Source: Folioceros fuciformis | Taxonomy: Eukaryota; Anthocerotophyta; Anthocerotopsida; Anthocerotales | Direction: 5' to 3' | Length of the DNA stretch: 64,000 nucleotides | Assembly: GCA_049999805.1 (NCBI GenBank) | Contig: JBNGIO010005394.1 | Location: 42,576-106,575, forward strand | Shown here: positions 1-10,539 of the stretch, piece by piece | How the letters are laid out: every line of letters starts with the position of its first letter | Numbering within the stretch: position 1 is the first letter of the stretch | Made by a program: the position numbers and the translations under genes | Notes under the pieces: model-generated | What the model saw: the letters and a program-made list of their open reading frames with translations, nothing else | What the model was told of the DNA's origin: nothing | The model's database searches: none

Positions 1-200
1 CTCGATTCCTTTGGATCAAAATCTAAAGCTCAGTGCTCATGATGGTGAAGCACTTGAAGATCCAACAATGTACAGGAAGATTGTGGGTAGCTTGATATAT
101 CTCACTCTATCTTGACCAGATTTGAACTATATAGCGATTGCGGGTATAGCGATCAACCTGATCCTATACATATGCAAGCACCTATTGGTCAATATCTAGA
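1..200 (+). pseudogene. Copia reverse transcriptase C-terminal fragment
   Basis: The first ~110 bases read as the end of a Copia reverse transcriptase, including MYRKIVGSLIYL, the conserved YR.VGSL.YL motif that precedes RNase H. An in-frame TGA follows where the family has Arg (CGA). Similarity fades after about base 150. The piece ends before the linker and reverse transcriptase of the next fragment begin, so two Copia fragments are abutted out of normal order here. It is a relic, continuing off the left edge of the window. Confidence 0.6.
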
Positions 201-399
201 TTCAAACGGGGAGTCAATGGATCTCTTACTTGATATGGAGGATAATGAAGATCATGTACAGGACCTTCACAGGCAGCAATTACCAGTATCTTGACTCTTT
301 GAGGCTGTGCCTGGAAAGGTATAAGACAATCCGTCAGAACACTATGATGAGCAGGACCTTGGCGCTGATCATAACTCCGATAGTGAAGCTGATCAAGTT

Positions 400-2152
400 G
401 TTGAAGAAGAGGATCCTGTTCCTCGACTCCCTCCTGAGCCAAGGTATCCAGTCAAAGAAAGGAGACCTAGGGATCAGTGGGAGGAACCACCTTACCAGTC
501 AGAAGACTTTCGAAGATCACTGGTAAATGTGACGAGTCTACATGTACCTGATGTGCGTCCTGACCCCCAGTCATATGAAGAGGCCATTAATGGTCCTGAT
601 GGAGATAAGTAGCATGCTTCAATTGATGAGGAATATTCCTCCCTTGTAAAGAACAACACTTGGGAGTTGGTGGATTTACCACCTGGGAGAAAAACCTATC
701 AGTTGCAAATGGGTATTTAAAACTAAACTTAAATTTGATGGCACTGTTGCCAGATATAAGTCTCCATTGGTAGCTCGAGGTTTTAGTCAGATACCTGGAA
801 TTAACTATGGAGATACTTTCTCCCCCGTTGTTAAGCCATCTTCGATCAGAATCCTGCTTGCTCTCGCTATTGAGTTCAATCTTGAGGTCCAATAGATGGA
901 CGTGTGTACTGCTTTCTTGCATGGTGAACTTGAGGAGAGCCTGTATATGGAGCAACCTGAGGGTTTTGTCAATAAGAAACTTGTCAATAAAGTCTGCAAG
1001 CTTCTCAAGACCATTTATGGCTTAAAACAATCTCCTAGAGCTTGGTATAAGCGCATAATGAAATACCTCAAGAAGCTTGGCTTTCTCCAGTCTCCTGCTG
1101 ACAGCAATGTGTTCATCATGGTTGCTGGAACTCTCTTCGTCATACTTGCTCTTTATGTAGACGATTGTGTTCTTCTCAGCAACAGTACAAAACAGCTCAA
1201 AAAGATTAAAGCAATGCTTAGACTGGAGTTTGAGATGACAAATCAAGGAGATTTGAAGTTTTGTCTTGGTATACAGATTCTGCGAGACAGGACAGCTGGA
1301 TAGATCACTCTACATCAGACCAAGTACTTAAAAGAAATCCTCAAGCGCTTTAATCTACAAGATGCTAGATCTATTGCCACTCCCTGGTCAGTGGGGGTAA
1401 AGCTGGCTGCTGAACACTCACCTCAGAGTCAAGCTGAGATTGATGATATGGCCGCAGTGCCTTATGCCGAGGCAGTTGGCTGCCTTTATCTTTTTGGCTA
1501 ACTGGACTCGTCTTGACTTCAGCTACTCGGTTAGCATGGTTTCTCAGTTTCTTAAGCAACCTGGTCGTTTGCATTGGACAGCATTTAAACTTGTCTACAG
1601 ATACCTTAAGGGCACCATTAACTATGGTTTGCAATACTCAGCGAGTGGGAGATAGAGCATGGAGCTTACCTCGTTTGCAAATGCTAACTGGGCTTTAGAT
1701 GCTAACACACTAGAATGAGTTTGTCAACTTACTCCTTTATCCTTTCCTCTGGAGCCGTTAGCTGGAGCTGTAAGAAACAGGCTTCCTTGGCCCTTTCCTC
1801 CACAGAGGCGGAGTAGAAGGCATTGTTTGATGCTTGCAAAGAAGCTGAGTGGCAGCGTCAGTTCTTGGAATCTGTTAAACAAGCCCAACCAGGACCAACA
1901 AAGTTAATGTGTGACAATATGAGTGCCATTGCACTTGTGTTTAACCCTAGATTCCATGCCCGCACAAAACATATTGAGTTGTATCACCACTATATCAGGG
2001 ATGTGGCTGAGAGAGGTGCAATCAAAGTGGAGTATGTGAGCACACATGATAACACTGTAGACATTTTTACAAAAGGGCTGACCAAGAGCAAACACTTTCA
2101 GCATCTGGCAGCCTTGGGTCTGCGTGAGTTTGCATATCCACATCAGTCGTAG
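400..2152 (+). pseudogene. Copia Pol remnant: reverse transcriptase and RNase H
   Basis: This is the 3' half of a Copia-type polyprotein, decayed by stops and frameshifts. In order it holds: an acidic linker with paired Pro; the RT start (SYEEAINGPDGDK, stop, HASIDEEYSSLVKNNTWELV); the MDVCTAFLHGELEE region; LYGLKQSPRAW-like text (IYGLKQSPRAW at about 1015); the catalytic YVDD box (LALYVDDCVLL, about 1148-1180); and RNase H with the FHARTKHIEL and VDIFTKGL motifs, ending in TAG at 2150-2152. Several stops are TAG at positions where the family has Trp, Gln or Tyr (598-612, about 893, about 1301, about 1815). No intact ORF spans the region. Integrase and gag are missing upstream, so the fragment is truncated at its 5' side. 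Confidence 0.85.
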
Positions 2153-2407
2153 TGGCAATTGTCTGTGCAAGGAAAAACATGTGTCACCAGTCTGTCCTGT
2201 CTATGTGCCTATTTCCTACACACACATTTAGATGAGTGTGTGTTTTTTTGCTTCAGATGGTCACTTGCTTAGGGCACAGGCTTACAGTCTTCCTGCATAG
2301 TAAACAAATTGCTATGTTAGTCCTCAATTGTCTGGTTCAATGGATGAAGCCTTAGCTTACCTATTTAGTCGTGAATAAACAGTTGTTAGTTGTGAGAGCT
2401 GTACCTT
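2153..2407. other. Non-coding tail after Copia RNase H
   Basis: No coding pattern is visible. By position this should contain the PPT and part of a 3' LTR of the upstream Copia relic, but I cannot define LTR ends or find a matching copy in the window. Confidence 0.3.
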
Positions 2408-2833
2408 TCAGAGAAGCCTTCCACACAAAATGCATATCTTGCTCCGATTAGTGCAAGCATAGCAGTCACGCTTACCATGAGCTCTATCTCCAGTGGGAGA
2501 TTTGGGGTCTGCAGCTTGGTCCCTCATGACAGCCTGTTTTCTGCTTAAGTTGTCCAGTTGCACAGCCACCTCTGCCCTCTTTGCAATGAGGAGTTCATCC
2601 ACTTCCTTCAGTGTCTTAGTCAGCGCCTTTGATTGATCCAGCAGTTTGTTCACTATGGCCTTTGTCGTAACCTGAGGAGTGCTATCAGCTTCGTCTATCT
2701 CTACAGTAGTGTTGAACGCAGCCTCAATGGTGGTAATGCTGCGAACAGACAGCAGTGAAGACTCTAAGGATATCAAATCAATCACAGGGTTCCATGGCAA
2801 ACGAGCTGGTTGAGCTGGTGCCGACTCCTGCAA
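2408..2833 (-). CDS. Unrecognised 141-codon ORF, doubtful
   Basis: An uninterrupted minus-strand reading frame that I do not recognise. The middle (residues about 60-105) is rich in Lys, Glu, Leu and Ala with heptad-like spacing and could form a short coiled coil. The C-terminus has a Cys pattern (CYACTNRSKICILC) that loosely resembles a degenerate zinc knuckle. It sits among Copia fragments on both strands, so a gag-like retroelement remnant is as likely as a gene. No promoter or splice context was seen. Confidence 0.2.
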   Translation of the reverse strand: MQESAPAQPARLPWNPVIDLISLESSLLSVRSITTIEAAFNTTVEIDEADSTPQVTTKAIVNKLLDQSKALTKTLKEVDELLIAKRAEVAVQLDNLSRKQAVMRDQAADPKSPTGDRAHGKRDCYACTNRSKICILCGRLL

Positions 2834-3029
2834 TGCAATTGGAAGGATTTCTTCATGAAGTTGAGCTGCCTAGTTTGCTCGTCTTGCTGGATTCTGTCCG
2901 CGTCAGGAAGCTCCACCACCGCCACTGCTACCTGCGCCCTTCATTCTTCGTGACTTGGAGCTGAGAGCAAAGCCATCAGTCCCGTACTTCGAGACTCAGA
3001 TGTTAGAATTCCATTAAATCACGTTAGGT

Positions 3030-3060
3030 TTAGTGGGAGTGTTGGGGTGTAGAAACCCTA
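3030..3060 (+). repeat. Possible polypurine tract and LTR 5' boundary
   Basis: The string AGTGGGAG followed by TGTTGGGG from 3040 looks like a Copia PPT next to an LTR beginning with TG. No second LTR copy was found in the window, so the call rests only on this short motif. Confidence 0.3.
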
Positions 3061-3205
3061 ACATGATTAAATATACGATTAAGGGTTAGGTTAACTAACC
3101 AACCGACACCATACAATTTTGCTACTTAAACTCTTATTTGTTAATTAAATGTTATCTTTGTGAAATATGCTTTTGCAAGTTTTTCAGTAACAGACTTGGC
3201 TTCTT

Positions 3206-3650
3206 ATGCCAAAACACTTCGTATGGTGCCTTTTGTGGGACAGAGCTTGTGAGTACCCTATAGGGGGTTCTCAATACTTTTTCACCCTAACGAATGATTA
3301 TAGTAGATGTACATGGACTTTCCCTCTGCGCCTGAAGAGTGACACCTTTGATACTTCAAGGACTAGTTGCACATTGCTCAAAGGCAATCTGGAAAACTGC
3401 TAAAAATACTTAGGTCTGATAATGGGACAAAGTTCGTTAATGCTGCTTTTGACGATTTCCTTCAAGAACATGGAGTGTTAAGGTAGCTCACTGTACCCTA
3501 TACATCACAGCAATACGGAGTATCAGAGAGGAAAAATCAAACCCTGCTGGGAATGACACGCAACATGCTCATCTGGGCAGGTTTGCCTCAAGGATACTGA
3601 GCAGAAGCTGTGGTGATAGCAACATATATTTTGGGGATTCCTTCTCCTTT
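3206..3650 (+). pseudogene. Copia integrase core fragment
   Basis: A DDE integrase core fragment. IGGSQYFFTLTNDYSRCTWTF carries the first Asp region, LRSDNGTKF the second Asp, and YGVSERKNQTLLGMTRNML the catalytic Glu region, followed by a GLP..Y.AEAV segment. It is broken by a frameshift near 3350-3400, by TAG at about 3484 before LTVPYT, and by TGA at about 3599 in the GYWAEA position. It has no LTR, protease or RT partner on this strand nearby. It ends abruptly where minus-strand Copia sequence begins at about 3668. Confidence 0.75.
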
Positions 3651-3667
3651 GCCAAGATGCAAGGCTC

Positions 3668-4390
3668 TCACACAGGTAAGTTTTTGAAACACTTTGGTAA
3701 TGGCTCCCTGTGACTTTCAGTGATGGACATGTCAATCAGTTTTCCTCTGTTCACATGCCCTAGTCTTGCATGCCATAGCACCGCCTCCTGCTCAACAGTG
3801 AGTGAAGGAGTAGCGGTGGAGTGAGCTACATGCTGACTAGCTGTTGTACGTGTACAGGCAATATCCAAGCGATATAATGAATTATCAGGGATGCCTATGA
3901 AGACACATCTGTGAGGAAGTGACTTATTGTAGAATGAGCAATGCTGAGAATCAGCCACCATTGTGAAGGTACCTAGACGCATAAGCTGGCTCGTGGACAT
4001 GAGATGCCATACTAGGCACAAAGAGAACATCTTCGAGTATTAGGTTTGTGTTATTATGTAATCTGAATACACACTAACCTTTTCCTTCTATATGCAGGCT
4101 AGTCTTAGATTGCTCATCACCTAAAAAGACCTTGTCATGGACATGAGCAAGGTACATGGATTTTTTCAGAGATATCTGCATGCACTAACTCAAGAACCTG
4201 GGTGGCTCTATGTGCAGCCGCATTAGGAAAGGGAAGTAAACAACTCCTTCTTTTTGCAGATGTGTGTGGTAGCCCCAGAGTCAAGGTACCAGCTCTCATC
4301 ATCATGTGTCGAAGTGGACAAACATATGGTGAGAACTTTGACTGGTGCCTTTTCAACAAGTTTGTCTTTCCCTGCAACACTTGCATTTAA
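3668..4390 (-). pseudogene. Copia protease and GAG-pre-integrase fragment
   Basis: On the minus strand, about 4390-4250 encodes a Copia aspartic protease segment with SWYLDSGATTHIC (the catalytic DSG box). Positions 4030-3668 encode a GAG-pre-integrase zinc region containing AVLWHARLGHVNRGKLIDM. The order, protease then pre-integrase, is the normal Copia order. Between them another frame reads HRATQVLELVHADI, which resembles the start of integrase and may mark a deletion junction or a chance match. Frames change several times, so this is a relic. It meets the plus-strand integrase fragment tail to tail at about 3660. Confidence 0.7.
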
Positions 4391-5518
4391 CTATGAGGTT
4401 GTGGTCATAAGGTACCTATGGGCATCAAAAACTATAGTTTCTGATGAACAGATAAGTACACTTACACCTAAACTAAGAGTGATAAGTGTAGTCTAAAATC
4501 TTGATGACGCTGACCACTATATGCAGGAGGAGAGTGCTATAGAGATCAGCAAGGGAAAAGACAACAACAAACAAGGTGCTGGACCTTGCCCATGCTGAGC
4601 TCCTAAGCATGCCACTCATGTCTACCGTGAACGGGCACAAAAACCCTAAAAATTAAAAATGTTTCATGTTCAAAAGACTTGTTCAAAGACAAACCCTAAC
4701 TATCGTATCCTATCCATGTGAAACGATAGATTAGGTACACCAATCACAAAGCTACATGAAAGTTTCAGGAAGAGATGCAAGGAAGAAAGCACCGCTTCAA
4801 ATCTGGGCAGGTTAGGCTCCTGCCGCTCTCGCTTTGCTCCTATGCAGTGGAAGAATTCATAGTGCTGTGGAATGTGATCCAGAATGGGAGCATCCAACCT
4901 CCAAATCTCGCAGCTTTGCATCCATTAATCTGAGAAATCCAGCAACTTTGTTGATGTCTCTGTGGATGTCGTGCTTGCATTCGGTGATGGATTGCTTGGT
5001 GTTAGAATCCAAGCTGTCCACTCTGTCTTTGAGGACTTTTTGATTGGAGATGGCGAGGGAGAGTGCTTTCTTCACCCTAAATAGAAGCGCTTGTGTCTCG
5101 TTAACAACACTTGCTTGTGATCTGGTGGCGTTTCTGATGTATCTGTGCTCCGGCTAAAATGCAGGGTGCCGAGCAGGTGGTAATCTCTTGGCTCTAAGGT
5201 TGCGCTCATAATTAGGGTGTGGTCTGAACAAGTAATCAGATGATCCAAATGCCTCTGGTCGAAGAGCGTGGAACAAATCAGGGTTTTGCCCCCTCCTCTC
5301 ACAGCGCTCTCTCTAGGGACGATTTGTTGTGTGATTTTGTTCAACACTCCATGAATTGCCAGCACAAGAAAGTGGCAACAATGTTTTTGGCCAAATGGCA
5401 GGGTACTTGTATTCGTAGAGGTCCAACACTGTATTAACTTGTAGAGGTGCTGTGTGTCTTGATGGACGTCCTCCACGACGAGATTGTCTCGGAGGTCCAC
5501 CACGATGAGAACGTCTAG
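4391..5518. other. Intergenic, unresolved retroelement leader or gag debris
   Basis: No gene could be supported. A 143-codon minus-strand ORF at 5072-5503 has no recognisable domain. It lies just downstream, in minus-strand sense, of the primer-binding site at 5573-5585, so it may be leader or decayed gag sequence. Confidence 0.3.
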
Positions 5519-5558
5519 AACCCTAAACCCTAAACCCTAAACCCTAAACCCTAAACCC
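5519..5558 (+). repeat. Interstitial telomere repeat (CCCTAAA)5
   Basis: Five perfect, contiguous copies of the plant-type telomere heptamer CCCTAAA plus a partial sixth unit, ending at ATAAAAC. The tract is flanked on both sides by ordinary sequence, so it is interstitial and not a chromosome end. It lies about 15 bp from a retrotransposon primer-binding site. Confidence 0.95.
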
Positions 5559-5572
5559 ATAAAACAAAACAT

Positions 5573-5585
5573 GGCTCTGATACCA
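5573..5585 (-). promoter_or_regulatory. LTR retrotransposon primer-binding site
   Basis: The minus strand reads TGGTATCAGAGCC, the complement of the 3' end of initiator Met tRNA used by many plant Copia and Gypsy elements. In minus sense it is preceded directly by a sequence ending in CGCA, consistent with a CA-terminated 5' LTR lying to the right from 5586. The outer end of that LTR was not located, because no second copy was found. Confidence 0.65.
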
Positions 5586-5800
5586 TGCGTAAAAAGAGCA
5601 TAGGCAAGGGCATATAGAACTTTGATAATTGGAAATGAATTAATAATCTCAACGACAAAAACATTTAAATACTATCCATGTCTCTATCAACCAGACAAGC
5701 CTAAGTCCACGTAACCTGAATATAATCAACTGTGCATTAGGTTTAACTTCTAAGCTAACAAATAAGGAGGCTATTAACTATTCTTAGTTTTCAGCAATAA
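5586..5800 (-). repeat. Probable 5' LTR of minus-strand element, outer edge unclear
   Basis: A non-coding AT-rich stretch directly upstream, in minus sense, of the primer-binding site. Its inner end is CA as expected. The outer boundary near 5800 is a guess, set by the start of coding-like sequence at 5811. Confidence 0.35.
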
Positions 5801-5810
5801 CTCAACCTCC

Positions 5811-8376
5811 CTAGCCTAGCCTATCTCCTCCCCTAGCCGTTGCGTAATCAACTCCTGGCCTCTCCTCCCTGCTCTCGACCTTATCTCTTCGTTGTTGCCT
5901 CTTGGAATCTTGCAAGGGTGAAGCATTAATAATGTCTTCAACAAAAGGGCACTTCACTCCCTTGGATACCACTATAGAAGGGTGGGCTAAGGCTGGATCA
6001 CTCTGCAGAGGAAGATTCTCTACTCCTCGAGAGTCCAAGACAGTCGGTAGCACCATCTAGCTGTCTTTCTTCAGGCTCTGATATTCTCCTCCCAAACACG
6101 TAGGGTCCCCATCGGAGTGTGTAGGATTACTCTCTAACTGCACAGTTTTGTCCTTTGTTGCGTGTTGCACCTCTTCTTGCTCTCTTCCCTCCTCCACAAT
6201 AGGTTCTCCTTCCTCCAGTTGTTCCCCTCCACCATTCGTAGGTTTACTCCCTTCTGTCTCTGCAGGTGGTTCGACAACAAGTCCCCCCTGTGGCGGTAGG
6301 TCCGCCAAATCAGTCAATGTTTCAGTGGCTTCTCTCGCCCATTCCTCTTCCTCCTTCTTAGGTACCTCCTCCCACTCAGAATCTTCTTTATCCATGTCAT
6401 TGTCTTCTGTCCATTCTGTCATGGGAGGTATGGATTTCTTCAGCTTAGCTCGGTCATCGTCATGAGGCTCAATAGCCTTCCTCTTAGCAATCTTCAATAG
6501 CTCCTGGTTGGTCTTCAAAATCTTGTTGTGTAGGTGCACCTTTTCCTCCTCCAAAGTCAGTTTGAGTTCCTCCAAATCCAAAGGGTCACCTTGCGCACAT
6601 TGCTAGTAGGCATCTCTCTCAAAGGTCAGTCTTCCTACCTTCAATTGTAGGGCCACATTCTCTTCTTGTAGGAGACGAAGCTGGGTTAGCAAACCAAACT
6701 AGATGGCGTAGTCCACTCAGAACCTACGCTTCCTGACAACCAACATCCTGTGAATCTAGGAGGCATTTTGAAGTTCCAAGTTCTCCTTTTGCTGCTCCAC
6801 CTCCTCAAATCGCAGCTGATCCTTCTTCCTCTCCTGCTGCAGGCGAAAGTGTTCTTCAGTCAGTCGTTGAATTTCTGCGTCGTTGTTCTTTACTTCATTC
6901 TTGCGCCCTTCCAACTGAACCTCCAGATTTCGTAGGTGTGACACCCTCTCTCACAGTGTAGCCTCATCCTACAGTCTCTTCTCCTCCAAAGTCACAACTT
7001 GCTGACGTGCTTCCAATAATTCAGATTGAGTAGTGTCGAGTGAGTGCTTCAACTCATCAATTTGGGCCCACAATTGATTCAATAGGTCTCCCTGTTGTTG
7101 GTTAACCTCCCTGAAATCCTCTCGTTGCACCGCCCAATCACTGAGGAATGCGCGTAGATAGTTGGCTTCCTCCTTCCCTTCTGTCTTCAGATCTTCTAAC
7201 GTCCTCCTTGTTGCCTGCCAATCAATCTAGTTGATCTTCACACAGTATTCCAGCATCTCACACAAGGGATTCTCTTGCTCTTTGTCTTCCTCCTCTTGTG
7301 GTGGGCATTCTTCAGGGGTTGGGTTTTCTTGGGTAGGTGGCTCCATCTCTGCTGGACTCTCCTCTGGAGGGGCTGCTTCCTTCTTTGTTGGAGTGACATG
7401 AGGAATCTGAATTGCTCCCTTCTTGACACTGGGGACTTCCCCCTCCTTCCGCTTGCAAGGGTCACTGCTCCTCCGTCTTCTTCCCTATCTGCGTTGTAGG
7501 TTGAGTCTAGTACTAGCATGGTAGGTTGGGTTTCCTGTCCCTCTTGACCTGTAAGCTCCACGTCTCTTAGGGTAATAACTGCAAAGGGTCTCTCTGCATC
7601 TGCATATTCATCATCTGTCAACAACTCTTCAATAGACCAGAGATGCACAAGGTAAGGGGTCAGATAGCAGGGTCGAGCTCCTCCTTCATTTGCAGAATTG
7701 GTTTGTATTAGCTTCTCCCTGTGGTAGTTGTAGGCTTTATACATGATCAGTCCCTAATCTGGTTTCTCCCCTTGAGTCACTCTCCATAGAAAATACAAGA
7801 AACCATTGCTGAAATAAGAAGTACGTTGGTAATTGACTAGACCCAAGACAATCTTAGTAAACAACTTGCACTTGTGGTCCTTGATCTGGTCTGTTCTCCA
7901 GCCATTCTTGGTCTTGGCCTGCAATCCTCCAACCAACATGTCCACTACTCCATCTGGTAGGGAAGGTGTCGAAGACCTTCTACCGTTTGTGGTTTTGTCT
8001 GCCAAGCTAATACCGTCACTCTTTGACTCAAACCTACCGTAGACCTGGCGAATGCTCTTGACTGTCTAGCACCGAGGGTCTGTCCTAGCATTCCGTTCAA
8101 GCAGAGCTGCCAACTGCTCATCCATCTACTGCAAGTTCCTGTAACATTCCACCACCAGACCTTGGTGAGAAAAGGCACAATGGCGCCCATAAATCCACTG
8201 CAACTGGATGTTGCCCTCTCTTGCCCAAGGTTGAAACTCCAAGAGGTCGCGAGGGTTCAGCTGTCCTCCAAAACAAGTGAAAGTTGGAATAGGTATCGCG
8301 GAGTTACTTCCTTTTCTCCCCTCCTCCAATTTCTGTCATTCTGTCCAACACGAGTTGTCTTGGTCGTCCTGGCCAT
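5811..8376 (-). pseudogene. Decayed gene for an unrecognised coiled-coil protein
   Basis: Joining three minus-strand frames gives one long coding region of roughly 850 codons that I do not recognise. It starts at ATG 8376 with MARTTKTTRVGQNDRN. A globular N-terminal half follows (for example KLFTKIVLGLVNYQRTSYF and LTPYLVHLWSIEELLTDDEY at about 7620-7860). Next come a Pro/Glu-rich linker (about 7280-7440), a long heptad-rich coiled coil (about 6500-7220, with HLRNLEVQLEGRKNEV and EEHFRLQQERKKDQLRF), and an acidic tail (about 5811-6450). Frameshifts lie near 8330 and 7440. About ten stops remain, mostly TAG with a few TGA, and coding quality continues on both sides of each one. A TATA motif lies about 100 bp upstream. 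It may be a transposon-associated protein or an expanded host family. Confidence 0.55.
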
Positions 8377-8479
8377 CTTACATAGGCAATTGCTGTTTCT
8401 AAAAACACTGAGAGCCAAGGCCTCCTGCACACATCGAGAAAAGCTCAACACTCCTTGGACTCCAACTTGTGTTTCTGCC

Positions 8480-8486
8480 TATATAA
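8480..8486 (-). promoter_or_regulatory. TATA box of the coiled-coil gene
   Basis: The minus strand reads TTATATAGG about 104 bp upstream of the ATG at 8376. This spacing would put a start site ~30 bp downstream and leave a ~70 bp leader. The motif is nearly palindromic (TATATAAGG on the other strand), so orientation is inferred from the gene. Confidence 0.4.
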
Positions 8487-9581
8487 GGCGCGCGCTCCTA
8501 CAGCAGAAAACGCTTCTTCATCCTCCAATCAGTCTTGTCCCTTCCTTTTGGTCCTTCGCGAGAGTTGGGGTAGGCGATTCGTCGTCGTCAAGAGCTGATG
8601 AGCGGGTGTAAGAGGCAGGCCGATTCGGTGATGGCGGCCGCTATGGAAGGTACTGGCCACGGGTGCATACCCCTTGTCGTTTTACTCCTGCTATGCATGC
8701 TCACACGTGTTCCAAATCTGCTATGGTTTCCCTAAGTATAGGACGTCTTCCCGTTATCTGACCCACCCGCCGCGTAGGCTTGTTATCCATAGATACTTAA
8801 CTAACACTAGCTAACAACTAACCCCTATTATCCTATTTATTTTGACTTAGGAGTTTTATTCTCCTACTAACAAACTCACAAAAACCCACTCTGAATGGCC
8901 GTAGGTCAACCTACCAAGGATCAGACCGGCCGTCCTAACAATTTCACTCTCTTTGATGAAAACACTGAATGATCCTGGAAAATTTGGTCAGACAACAACT
9001 TCTTGGACCTACAAAATGTATAGGTATGTTTGACGCGTAAGTTGACCACCAAAGACCAAGGAACACCAAACAAGACTCAAATAGACACAAACGAGAAGAG
9101 AAGACACCAATCGAAACAAAATTGGGCAAAACATCAATACAATAGGATAGGAGCCCGTCCCATAACCTGAAATTTCACGTTCCACACCCTTGCCTTTCGG
9201 GGCCTCTCGGCTTTTGTGGAAACAAAATGTTCTCTATGATATTGATATAGATAGCCGGGTAAGCATAGGCAACCTACAACAAAGGGCATGACCTTTGGTA
9301 CAAGCAACATTGCTTATATAACACATTGTGGTTGTAATGTTGGCTACAGCCATGATAAGGACTGTTATGGGAACAAAATATGGAATTTCTTAGGCTGACG
9401 CTTCTTTAGGGATTATCCCATTCCCATATATGGAATACAGTTCTTGTCACATGATCGTGTGGGTTACTAGTCCCCAACTATGAAAATGGCACATCTCCTA
9501 ACATTTGTATAGCACCCAATCACATAACTTCGTGAAGTGAAACTTGGTGGACAAGGTTGTTGTTATGGCATGCGGTGCCTG
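8487..9581. other. Intergenic, no gene seen
   Basis: Only short ORFs without recognisable similarity. The stretch lies between the promoter of the decayed coiled-coil gene and the 5' LTR of element A. Confidence 0.5.
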
Positions 9582-9853
9582 TGTAGGGTTATTAAAACCC
9601 AACATGCTTAGACTAATGTGTTTAGTCTAAGATTAGTGTCTAGTTAAGTATCATTTGTTTAGATTACCTTAAGCTAATCTGTAGGAAGCTTCTGGCGCAG
9701 CTTCCTGTGCGCTTCTTGTGAAGCTTCCTTGGGAGCTCTTCTATAGGGTATAAATAACCCCTTGAGCTCCCTTGCAATTAAGACTCTGTGTGAGAGTGTG
9801 ACCTCTCTTTGTCCTCTCCTCCTTCACCATGTGGCTTCTCTAGCAATCCTTCA
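9582..9853 (+). repeat. 5' LTR of element A
   Basis: It begins TGTAGGGTT and ends CCTTCA, two bases before the PBS. It contains the inverted repeat CTTAGACTAA/TTAGTCTAAG in the U3 part and a TATAAATA box at 9749-9756. It is clearly homologous to 21866-22156 and 58888-59168. Confidence 0.92.
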
Positions 9854-9855
9854 AT

Positions 9856-9867
9856 TGGTATCAGAGC
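9856..9867 (+). promoter_or_regulatory. Primer-binding site of element A
   Basis: TGGTATCAGAGC, complementary to initiator Met tRNA, two bases after the LTR end. Confidence 0.9.
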
Positions 9868-10539
9868 GTGGGTGTGGTGCAAGATGGTGATGTCCCTGGG
9901 TGCTACGGACAAGGTGTGCAAGGCGGTTGTGAGGGAGGCATCGGAGTGAACTGGGGCTGTGTACGGCATCCCGGGGAACGTGGGGCGTCAGGAGCACGGA
10001 ACGCGGGTGCCCAAGATGCCCCAGGCCACGGAGCACCGGGAGATGGATGCCCCAACCGCGGGCCTCCCATCCCGCTGGGCGCTAGACATTGGGGGTGGCA
10101 GGCCCCGTAGCAAAGGTGCCAGGCCCCCGGTTGGGGCACCAGGCCAGGGTGCCAAGGGTACCAGAGCCCTAGGCCCCGAGGGCGCCGGGGGCGCCAAGTC
10201 GCCAGCCCGACCACGAGGTGCCGCGAGCGCCGGGCGTCGGAACGCCATTGCGTGGGCACAGACACGAGCGTCACGGAGTGTTTGATGCGGACACAATCAT
10301 CGAGACCCAGGCATTGAGGCGTGGATGACGTGGGCGAGGGCTAGACGGAATCCAGAGCCATGGGCGGCCTGATTTCGATAGGAGGATTTAGGACCGTCGA
10401 GTCGGCTTGTGGACAGCCGATTCGGAACAAGATGTGAGGGTAACTATCAACATCTACATTATATTTCGACTGTTTCTAACTAGCCTTTTGCTTGATTTGC
10501 ATCGATTTTGAATCATGACATCCTCATAAAATGTCATGT
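9868..10539 (+). other. GC-rich untranslated leader of element A
   Basis: A leader between PBS and gag. Its first ~430 bases are strikingly GC-rich compared with the rest of the element and are open in several frames on both strands. I treat those ORFs as a composition effect, not as genes. Confidence 0.6.

Noticed and set aside
5072-5503. 143-codon minus-strand ORF
   Set aside because: No recognisable domain or coding bias. Its position just downstream of a PBS suits leader or decayed gag sequence better.
5519-5558. Chromosome end
   Set aside because: Only five telomere units are present and unrelated sequence continues on both sides, so it is an interstitial tract.
9868-10296. Overlapping GC-rich ORFs on both strands after the element A PBS
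   Set aside because: They lie in a retrotransposon leader, are open because of high GC content, and show no domain or conserved frame.
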